Position numbers and translations under genes: made by a program. DNA of 7,572 nt. It comes from Bacillota bacterium. GTDB taxonomy: Bacteria > Bacillota > Desulfotomaculia > Desulfotomaculales > Desulfallaceae. Where the stretch lies: the NCBI GenBank assembly GCA_009781965.1, contig WQUS01000051.1, forward strand, positions 1 through 7,572. The letters are read 5' to 3'. This document shows, piece by piece, positions 1 through 4,514 of this stretch. The notes beneath the pieces were generated by a model. The model was not told where the DNA came from. It searched no databases and was given only the letters and a program-made list of their open reading frames with translations. Every line of letters begins with the position of its first letter. Within the stretch, counting starts at the first letter, position 1.

Positions 1-657
1 GCGCCTGAAGTTCCCATTGAGGCTGTTGAATCAGTTGCTCTTGAGGAGCCCCTTGAGGGGCGAATACCAGCACCGGTCAAAACGGCACAATTGGCCAAAA
101 CGCCTAAGTCTGCCGCAAAGCAGCCTCTGGTCAAAAATGAGATTCATACCATGGGCCGCTGGCAGGACAAACCATTGGAGTGGCTGGTTCTTGATGTGCA
201 GCCGGACAGGGCGCTGCTGATTGCGCGGGACTGCTTACTGCAGGCGCCGTACAACGAAGAACAGAAAACTGTGACTTGGAAGCAATGTACACTGAGAAAA
301 AACCTGTTGCCCCAACTTTTAACGCAAATATTCGATGCAACGGAGCAGAATAATGTCTTGTCGAGTAATAACCGGAATCCTGACAATGAAAACTACGGAA
401 CGCCGGGCGGCGCCGACACCGAGGACAAGTTGTTTCTGCTCAGTATTGACGAGGTGAAAAAATACTTCCCCTATGATGAAGCCCGTGTTGCCCATCTGAA
501 CGGTAAAGCGGTGTTTTGGTGGCTGCGGTCCCCCGGCTTAAGCAGTTACCTTGCCGCTTTTGTCAGCACTGGCGGCCTTGTCAGCGGTAATGGCTACCTT
601 GTGAGTTGGTCTGAGGGGTCCGTTCGGCCCGCTTTCTGGCTTAATCGGCAATCTTAA
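1..657 (+). CDS. DGR target protein 1, C-terminal part (DUF6273 / C-type-lectin-like variable protein), 5'-truncated by window
   Basis: The reading frame is open from base 1 and ends with TAA at 655-657, so the true start lies upstream; the in-frame TTG at 91 has no convincing ribosome site and sits inside a linker. The visible 218 residues begin with a Pro/Ala/Glu/Lys-rich linker (about residues 1-43), followed by a domain opening NEIHTMGRWQDKPLEWLVLD and containing TLRKNLL, NRNPDNE, GTPGG and KLFLLSIDEVKKYF, then VFWWLRSPG and a C-terminal GSVRPAFWLN. I recognise this as a DUF6273-type, C-type-lectin/FGE-like fold, the usual scaffold of DGR variable proteins. The last third holds VR1. The linker and lectin domain are clearly paralogous to residues about 312-548 of the SIR2 fusion at 2784-4430. 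The N-terminal domain is unseen and could be SIR2 or another effector. Domain identity is certain enough; ligand and full architecture are unknown. Confidence 0.9.
   Translation, partial: APEVPIEAVESVALEEPLEGRIPAPVKTAQLAKTPKSAAKQPLVKNEIHTMGRWQDKPLEWLVLDVQPDRALLIARDCLLQAPYNEEQKTVTWKQCTLRKNLLPQLLTQIFDATEQNNVLSSNNRNPDNENYGTPGGADTEDKLFLLSIDEVKKYFPYDEARVAHLNGKAVFWWLRSPGLSSYLAAFVSTGGLVSGNGYLVSWSEGSVRPAFWLNRQS
509..635 (+). repeat. DGR variable repeat VR1
   Basis: These 127 bases align without gaps to the template repeat at 1251-1377 (offset 742). There are 20 differences. Eighteen fall on template adenines (9 A to T, 5 A to G, 4 A to C), all within 538-603. The other two are C to A at 540 and T to G at 627. 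The first 29 bases are identical to the template, and the last 32 are identical except base 627. The repeat encodes the C-terminal WWLRSPG...RPAF segment of target protein 1. This is the recipient of mutagenic retrohoming. Confidence 0.97.
604..635 (+). other. IMH-like 3' arm of VR1
   Basis: This is the GC-rich, unmutated 3' arm of VR1, corresponding to template bases 1346-1377. In studied DGRs the 3' end of VR (initiation of mutagenic homing, IMH) marks the recipient and sets direction. It contains two adenines, both unchanged. It carries a T to G difference at 627 relative to both TR and VR2, silent in an Arg codon. Assignment as IMH is by position and by analogy with known DGRs. Confidence 0.7.
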
Positions 658-676
658 TATCTTTCAATCTTTCTTT
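636..676 (+). repeat. 41-nt VR 3' flank, copy 1
   Basis: This segment is identical, base for base, to 4409-4449 downstream of VR2 and is absent from the TR, where similarity stops at 1377. It covers the last seven codons, the stop codon and 19 noncoding bases, with a pyrimidine-rich end. Coding sequence just upstream of the VRs is much more diverged between the two targets, so identity here suggests a role in recipient recognition or a recent shared homing or recombination tract. Confidence 0.8.
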
Positions 677-686
677 CCATCTATGA

Positions 687-698
687 GCCGAAAGCGGC
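687..698 (+). other. Short hairpin downstream of VR1
   Basis: A 4-bp perfect stem, GCCG (687-690) with CGGC (695-698), encloses a 4-nt loop, AAAG. It begins 51 bases after the end of VR1. Some DGRs carry a small tetraloop hairpin or cruciform just 3' of VR that stimulates homing. This stem is shorter and further away than the known ones, so the assignment is tentative. Confidence 0.3.
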
Positions 699-720
699 GT
701 AATTTTCAGCCGTCTAGGGT

Positions 721-748
721 GGCCGGCGGATTTTCATTCAAGCCGGCC
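721..748 (+). other. Inverted repeat between target 1 and avd
   Basis: GGCCGGC (721-727) and GCCGGCC (742-748) form a perfect 7-bp stem around a 14-nt loop. No T-run follows, so it is not a standard intrinsic terminator. It lies in the 147-base gap between target 1 and avd, and could partly insulate the two transcription units or act as DGR-associated structure. I found no convincing promoter in this gap. Confidence 0.4.
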
Positions 749-804
749 TATATCTATGGCTGGTACTGAAGATTAAAGTACTGCAAAACGGAGGGGTTCC
801 ATCC

Positions 805-1215
805 ATGGCCCAAAGTTCGCCCAGTGAATTAGTCGTCGTAACGCGGGCAAAGGAACTGTGTTCCTATATTATGACTGTGACGCAAAAATCACCCAAGCAT
901 TTTCGTTTTACCTTTGTAACGCGGCTTCAAAATCTTTCCCTAAATGTCATTGAGAACATATACCGGGCGAATGACATATTTTTTGGAGGTAAGCATGGCA
1001 CGAAGCACTATGCGGAACGCTTGGAATACCAGCGCAAAGCGCTGACCGACATTCGGATTTTGGCCTATTTCGCTTTTCTTGCGATGGAACAGCAGAGTAT
1101 TCTGCCCAAACAGTATGAACAAATTTCGAAACTTTCGACAGACTGTCAGCATTTGCTTGGCGCGTGGATCAACAGCGATAAAAAGCGGTTACCGCCTTCC
1201 GGCAGCCTATTGTAA
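805..1215 (+). CDS. avd: DGR accessory variability determinant (Avd), four-helix-bundle protein
   Basis: This is a 136-residue basic, helical protein placed immediately before the TR and RT, the standard place for Avd. In characterised DGRs Avd forms a barrel-shaped pentamer, binds the RT and the TR RNA, and is needed for cDNA synthesis and homing. Predicted helices are about 7-27, 32-60, 64-95 and 101-124. The second contains the typical stretch FRFTFVTRLQNLSLNVIENI (residues 33-52), and basic residues K31, R34, R40, R72, R77 and R84 could contact RNA. The length fits the Avd / 23S rRNA intervening-sequence-protein family. The start ATG follows GAGGGG (791-796) with an 8-base spacer. The stop lies 35 bases before the TR, so avd, TR and RT are probably co-transcribed. 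Confidence 0.9.
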   Translation: MAQSSPSELVVVTRAKELCSYIMTVTQKSPKHFRFTFVTRLQNLSLNVIENIYRANDIFFGGKHGTKHYAERLEYQRKALTDIRILAYFAFLAMEQQSILPKQYEQISKLSTDCQHLLGAWINSDKKRLPPSGSLL

Positions 1216-1250
1216 CGAGAAGGTGTTAATACGAGGGATTTGATCGAAAA

Positions 1251-1377
1251 CGGTGTTTTGGTGGCTGCGGTCCCCCGGCAACAACAGTAACAATGCCGCT
1301 AATGTCAGCAATGACGGCAATGTCAACGATAATGGCAACAATGTAAGTTGGTCTGAGGGGTCCGTTCGTCCCGCTTT
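1251..1377 (+). repeat. DGR template repeat (TR)
   Basis: This noncoding copy of the two VRs is donor for mutagenic retrohoming. Matching to both VRs starts at 1251 and stops abruptly after 1377. The 5' arm 1251-1279 contains no adenine. The core 1280-1345 contains 27 adenines and 11 AAY codons in the VR reading frame. The 3' arm 1346-1377 contains two adenines, neither changed in a VR. Twenty-one of the 27 core adenines are substituted in at least one VR and 11 in both; 1283, 1286, 1290, 1307, 1310 and 1332 are unchanged in both. TR is in the same orientation as avd, RT and both targets, so its transcript is expected to be read by the RT. Confidence 0.97.
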
Positions 1378-1614
1378 GCCTGTAGGCCCGAAACCTAACC
1401 CTACGTTGGGCGGTCTGTGCGAACAGGAAAAGGGATCAGATTCCTTTTCGGCGAGTGAGCGCCGGAAAAACACATGTTGGCGAAAGGTGAGACGCGCAAA
1501 ACAAAACTGTTGCTTTTCACCACTTTACGGTTCCCTGCCAGGGAACCGCAGGCGAGGGCACAGGCGTTGATACGTCTGCGTCCTCTCGTCAACCAATTAT
1601 AGGAGGCTGTTAAT
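1378..1614 (+). ncRNA. Structured spacer downstream of TR (probable DGR RNA 3' region)
   Basis: This stretch between the TR and the RT ribosome site shows no credible gene and is rich in inverted repeats. Hairpins visible include 1427-1433 with 1443-1449 (7 bp, 9-nt loop), 1449-1453 with 1460-1464 (5 bp, 6-nt loop), 1486-1490 with 1517-1521 (5 bp, long loop), 1528-1536 with 1540-1548 (perfect 9 bp, 3-nt loop) and 1565-1569 with 1589-1593 (5 bp, long loop). In the Bordetella phage DGR, RNA just downstream of TR binds RT-Avd and primes cDNA synthesis. The same role here is inferred from position and structure; exact RNA ends are not visible. Confidence 0.6.
1528..1548 (+). other. Strong 9-bp hairpin in the TR-RT spacer
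   Basis: CGGTTCCCT (1528-1536) pairs perfectly with AGGGAACCG (1540-1548) around a GCC loop. It is the strongest local stem in the spacer. No T-run follows, so it is not an intrinsic terminator; transcription must pass it to reach the RT gene. It is most likely a structural element of the DGR RNA. Confidence 0.65.
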
Positions 1615-1617
1615 ATT
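1601..1617 (+). promoter_or_regulatory. Ribosome binding site deciding an ATT start for the RT
   Basis: A perfect AGGAGG at 1601-1606 is followed by 8 bases and then ATT at 1615-1617, which is in frame with the RT. An in-frame TAG at 1600-1602 closes the frame upstream. No ATG, GTG or TTG occurs in frame between that stop and TTG 1744, which has no ribosome site and would cut away the conserved N-terminal block of DGR RTs. ATT is therefore the best-supported start. Confidence 0.75.
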
Positions 1618-2676
1618 ACAGACTTTGAGCGGATCTGTGACTTCCAGAATCTATATAAAGCCCATGTTGCTGCGCGGCGGGGGAAACAGGGTAAGAAAGA
1701 CGTCATCATTTTTGAGCTTAACCTGGCTGAAAATATTTGTTTCTTGCAGCGTAGCTTGTTGGATGGCGCCTATGCGCCGGGGGCATACCGCCAGTTTTAT
1801 GTTTTCGACCCCAAAGTAAGGTTGATCCATGCGCCGCTGTACAAAGACGTGGTGGCACAGCACTGCATCTGTGATCAAGTACTGGCCCCGTTGCTGGAAA
1901 ACAGGCTCATCCATGACAACGCCGCTTGCCGCAGGGGCAAAGGCACACACTTCGCTATTTACCGCTTGACGGATTTCATGCGCGATTACCATAAATGGCA
2001 TGGAGCCCATGGGTACATCTTGAAATGTGATTTTCGGAAATACTTTGCGAACATTGACCACGTTATTCTGAAACAAAAACTTGCCCGCATTGTCCTCGAC
2101 AAAGATGTGTTAAGGTTGTTGTTTTGTATTATTGACAGTTACCAAAGCGAACCGGGCAGGGGGTTGCCGCTTGGCAATCAGACCAGTCAATGGTTTGCGC
2201 TCTATTATCTGGACGCGTTTGACAGATTGATTAAAGAACAACTGCGTATAAAATACTATACCAGATATATGGACGACTGTATTTTGCTTCATGAAAGCAA
2301 AGAGTTTCTCGTGGATTGTCTGACGGCGTTGCGTCGGTTTGCCGCAGAGGACGCCGGGCTGACGTTTAACGAAAAAACACAGATTTTTCCTATTGCTAAC
2401 GGCGTGAATTATTTGGGCTTTCATTTCTATCTCGCCACAAGTGGTAAGGTTATCCGCAAGGTGCGCAATGCGGCTAAGAACAGATTCAAGCGGAGCTTGA
2501 AGGGCATGAAAAAAGACTTCGCCGCCGGATCTGCGGAGCCTGCTAAGATCCGGCAGCGGCTGTGCAGCTACCTGGGGCATCTGCGGCATGGTCATACTTA
2601 CCGCCTGCGGCATAAGGCGCTGGGTGCATTTGTGCTGGAAAGAGGCGCTGCCGGACCGTCCGGTGCAAAAACATAG
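1615..2676 (+). CDS. DGR-type group-II-intron-related reverse transcriptase
   Basis: This is the error-prone reverse transcriptase that, with Avd, copies TR RNA into adenine-mutagenised cDNA for transfer to VR1 and VR2. From ATT 1615 the protein has 353 residues, within the usual DGR RT range. The N-terminus (DFERICDFQNLYKAH) matches the conserved start of DGR RTs. Later motifs are YVFDPKVRLI, AACRRGKGTH, motif A KCDFRKYFANIDH (catalytic D139), LGNQTSQ (residues 186-192, the DGR form of domain 4 with SQ in place of the retroviral QG), and the catalytic YMDD box (218-221, bases 2266-2277). NEKTQIFP and NYLGFHFY follow before a short basic thumb. No maturase DNA-binding or endonuclease domain is present. 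If translation began at TTG 1744, the first 43 residues would be lost. The rare start codon suggests deliberately low expression. Confidence 0.96.
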   Translation: MTDFERICDFQNLYKAHVAARRGKQGKKDVIIFELNLAENICFLQRSLLDGAYAPGAYRQFYVFDPKVRLIHAPLYKDVVAQHCICDQVLAPLLENRLIHDNAACRRGKGTHFAIYRLTDFMRDYHKWHGAHGYILKCDFRKYFANIDHVILKQKLARIVLDKDVLRLLFCIIDSYQSEPGRGLPLGNQTSQWFALYYLDAFDRLIKEQLRIKYYTRYMDDCILLHESKEFLVDCLTALRRFAAEDAGLTFNEKTQIFPIANGVNYLGFHFYLATSGKVIRKVRNAAKNRFKRSLKGMKKDFAAGSAEPAKIRQRLCSYLGHLRHGHTYRLRHKALGAFVLERGAAGPSGAKT

Positions 2677-2705
2677 CGTAAGTTACAGCACTGAGCAAAT
2701 AGAAA

Positions 2706-2731
2706 AATTTGTTGCCCGCCGGCGGCAAATT
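2706..2731 (+). promoter_or_regulatory. Dyad overlapping the SIR2-gene promoter (operator or terminator)
   Basis: AATTTGTTGCC (2706-2716) and GGCGGCAAATT (2721-2731) are inverted repeats around CGCC. Nine of 11 positions are Watson-Crick in DNA; as RNA the other two are G-U, giving an 11-bp hairpin. It begins 29 bases after the RT stop and covers the -35 element of the next promoter. It could be a terminator for the avd-TR-RT transcript, although the following T-tail is poor, or an operator controlling the SIR2 fusion. Confidence 0.5.
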
Positions 2732-2741
2732 ACATTATAAT
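2713..2741 (+). promoter_or_regulatory. Sigma-70-type promoter for the SIR2-lectin fusion gene
   Basis: A -35 element TTGCCC (2713-2718) and a perfect -10 TATAAT (2736-2741) are separated by 17 bases, the optimal spacing. The start codon of the SIR2 fusion lies about 40 bases downstream. The second target therefore appears to have its own housekeeping promoter, independent of the DGR cassette. Confidence 0.65.
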
Positions 2742-2783
2742 TTATTAAACAGCAGGTAAGTATTGTCAATGGGAGAATAAGCC

Positions 2784-4430
2784 ATGCTTGATTTGCAAGA
2801 TGAGAAATTCAACCGTATTGGAAACAATCTCAGCACACTGATAGAATTGACCGGTCATATTAAAATCAATCGGGTGATCCCTTTTGTGGGCGCGGGAATG
2901 TCCATTGATGTTTACGGCTCTTGGGGTTCGGCCCTGAAACGCATCATGGCCGGTCATATCCCCGAAAGTAAAGCTCAAGATATTCAAAAAAGACTGATTG
3001 ATAAGTTTTGCTATGAAAAAGCCGCTGAGGAAATTTGTGATTTTTTAGGCAAAGCAACTTTTTATAATCAATTAACAGCCGTGTTTGGTGAGCTGGCTAG
3101 AGATAAATACGGTAAGCTGCTGCTTACTGACGAGAAGCTGCAAACAATGTCAGTACGCTATCTGCCCGGAATATTTAACAAATCTTTGGTCATCACCACT
3201 AATTTTGACCAGGTGCTGGAACGTTCTTTTCAGATGGCGATGAACCCTTTTGAGGCAACAGTGGCTTTGCGGCATTTAAGCGATTGGCAGGCTGCTCAAG
3301 TGGGGCGCGGCCTCCGGCGCTATTTAATCAAAATTCATGGTTGTGTGTCCGCCCCTGATGAAGTAGTGATGACCAAAGAGTCATACAATAATTTATATGA
3401 AAAAGAACCGCAACATATGGAGCGTCTAATCCGTATTTTCAGCGGGAATCAGCTTTTGTTTATTGGCTGCAGTCTTGATCAGGACCGCACGGTGGATTTG
3501 CTGCGCAAGGTTGGCTTGGGCGGTCACTATGCCATTTTGCCCATGAAAGCCGGGGCTGAAGACGAAGAATTTCTTAAACGAAAGCGGATTGTGGAAGATG
3601 AGCTGCAAATGCGCTGCATCTGGTATCCTAAGGAGAATGGGCATCCCCAGGGTGAACATCATTATGTGGCGGACATTCTGGAGTATATTGACGCTGATGT
3701 TGCAGGCCGGATTGGATCGGTTGAAGCAGTTGCGCCTGGGAATCCCCTTATGGGGCGAATGGCCTTAGCCGTCAAAATAAAACAACCGGTCCAGGTGGCA
3801 CAGCCTGCTGCGCCTAATGAGCCCAGTGGCGAGAGAAAATTTTTAACTGCTAAAGTGGAAAAATCCGTTCAGGGGCCCCAGTCTGCCGGGAAGCCACCTT
3901 TGGCTAAAAATGAGATTTATACCATGGGCCGCTGGCAGAACAAACCACTGGAGTGGCTGGTTCTTGATGTGCAGTCGGACAGAGCGCTGCTGATTACCCG
4001 GGATTGTTTGCTGCGGGCGCCGTATCATGAAGAATTTGAAAGCGTGACTTGGGAACAGTGTACACTGAGGAACAAACTGCTGCCTGAACTTTTAACGCAA
4101 ATATTTGATTACAGGGAGCAGGAGCGGGTCAAGCTTTGGAAGAACCGGAATCCTGACAATGAATACTGGAAAACGCCAGGCGGCGCCGTCACCGAAGATA
4201 AATTGTTTCTGCTCAGCGTTGAGGAAGCAATACAATACTTTCCTGATGAAAAGGCCCGTGTCGCCAGCCTGAATGGAAAAGCGGTGTTTTGGTGGCTGCG
4301 GTCCCCCGGCGACATCAGTGACGATGCCGCTTATGTCACCAATGACGGCGATGTCCACGCTTATGGCTTCGTTGTGAGTTGGTCTGAGGGGTCCGTTCGT
4401 CCCGCTTTCTGGCTTAATCGGCAATCTTAA
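2784..4430 (+). CDS. SIR2-domain / DUF6273 lectin-like fusion, DGR target protein 2
   Basis: This is a 548-residue fusion with no signal peptide or membrane segment, so it is probably cytoplasmic. Residues about 25-300 form a SIR2-like domain: FVGAGMS (34-40) is the NAD-binding GAG loop, TTNFD (138-142) supplies the conserved Asn140, KIHG (183-186) supplies the likely catalytic His185, and LLFIGCSLDQD (224-234) is the late Rossmann strand. SIR2 domains of this kind in defence proteins such as ThsA and DSR2 hydrolyse NAD+; that activity is inferred here. Residues about 309-375 are a Pro/Ala/Lys-rich linker, and 376-548 are the DUF6273/C-type-lectin-like domain, with residues 500-541 encoded by VR2. 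ATG 2784 follows GGAG (2772-2775) with 8 bases of spacing. The likely logic is that a diversified binding surface gates an NAD+-depleting effector. No cysteine cluster of deacetylase sirtuins is seen. Confidence 0.93.
   Translation: MLDLQDEKFNRIGNNLSTLIELTGHIKINRVIPFVGAGMSIDVYGSWGSALKRIMAGHIPESKAQDIQKRLIDKFCYEKAAEEICDFLGKATFYNQLTAVFGELARDKYGKLLLTDEKLQTMSVRYLPGIFNKSLVITTNFDQVLERSFQMAMNPFEATVALRHLSDWQAAQVGRGLRRYLIKIHGCVSAPDEVVMTKESYNNLYEKEPQHMERLIRIFSGNQLLFIGCSLDQDRTVDLLRKVGLGGHYAILPMKAGAEDEEFLKRKRIVEDELQMRCIWYPKENGHPQGEHHYVADILEYIDADVAGRIGSVEAVAPGNPLMGRMALAVKIKQPVQVAQPAAPNEPSGERKFLTAKVEKSVQGPQSAGKPPLAKNEIYTMGRWQNKPLEWLVLDVQSDRALLITRDCLLRAPYHEEFESVTWEQCTLRNKLLPELLTQIFDYREQERVKLWKNRNPDNEYWKTPGGAVTEDKLFLLSVEEAIQYFPDEKARVASLNGKAVFWWLRSPGDISDDAAYVTNDGDVHAYGFVVSWSEGSVRPAFWLNRQS
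4282..4408 (+). repeat. DGR variable repeat VR2
   Basis: These 127 bases align without gaps to TR 1251-1377 (offset 3031). There are 15 differences, 14 at template adenines (6 A to T, 6 A to G, 2 A to C) and one non-adenine change, G to C at 4339. Both flanking arms are identical to the TR. It encodes residues about 500-541 of the SIR2 fusion; changeable residues include 510, 511, 513, 514, 517, 520, 521, 523, 525-527, 529 and 530. Its pattern differs from VR1, so the two recipients have been rewritten separately. Confidence 0.97.
4377..4408 (+). other. IMH-like 3' arm of VR2
   Basis: This is the unmutated 3' arm of VR2 and is identical to TR 1346-1377, including the T that has become G at 627 in VR1. 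Its role as the homing-initiation site is inferred from its place at the 3' end of the VR. Confidence 0.7.
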
Positions 4431-4449
4431 TATCTTTCAATCTTTCTTT
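4409..4449 (+). repeat. 41-nt VR 3' flank, copy 2
   Basis: This is identical to 636-676 after VR1 and includes the shared C-terminal codons, stop codon and 19 noncoding bases. The TR lacks it. It therefore marks VR recipients as opposed to the donor. Confidence 0.8.
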
Positions 4450-4463
4450 TTATCTGCTATAAA
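4435..4463 (+). promoter_or_regulatory. Possible weak promoter for the methylase group
   Basis: TATAAA at 4458-4463 resembles a -10 element, and TTTCAA at 4435-4440 is a poor -35 (3 of 6) with a 17-base spacer. It lies in the 84-base gap after the SIR2 fusion. No terminator is visible in the gap, so read-through from the SIR2 gene is equally possible. Confidence 0.3.
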
Positions 4464-4493
4464 ATGATCCAATAACGAAATTGTACATTAATA

Positions 4494-4509
4494 CCGGTAA
4501 CAATACCGG
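4494..4509 (+). other. Tetraloop hairpin between VR2 target and methylase
   Basis: CCGGTA (4494-4499) and TACCGG (4504-4509) form a perfect 6-bp stem with an ACAA loop. It ends five bases before ATG 4515. It could be a DGR recipient hairpin, though it lies 85 bases beyond VR2, or a translational or operator element of the methylase gene. Confidence 0.45.
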
Positions 4510-4514
4510 CGACG

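Noticed and set aside
17..220. 67-codon frame at the left end
   Set aside because: It is an out-of-frame shadow of target gene 1, whose frame is open from base 1 and encodes the recognisable linker and domain.
636..700. Canonical tetraloop cruciform immediately downstream of VR1, as in phage BPP-1
   Set aside because: No 7-10-bp stem with a 4-nt loop occurs directly after the VR; only a 4-bp stem 51 bases away was found.
721..748. Hairpin as an intrinsic terminator of target 1
   Set aside because: The stem is GC-rich, but no T-run follows and the loop is long, so it is kept only as an inverted repeat.
1253..1570. Open frame of 105 codons beginning at GTG 1253 and running through the TR
   Set aside because: It is the TR read in VR frame followed by spacer. 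There is no ribosome site before the GTG, and the part after 1377 resembles no protein I know. TR is best seen as a noncoding donor.
1651..2613. Reverse-strand open frames opposite the RT (141 and 167 codons)
   Set aside because: They have no recognisable motif and lie entirely opposite the well-supported RT.
1744..2676. Reverse transcriptase starting at TTG 1744
   Set aside because: It would remove the conserved DGR-RT N-terminal block, and no ribosome site precedes it; the ATT at 1615 with AGGAGG fits better.
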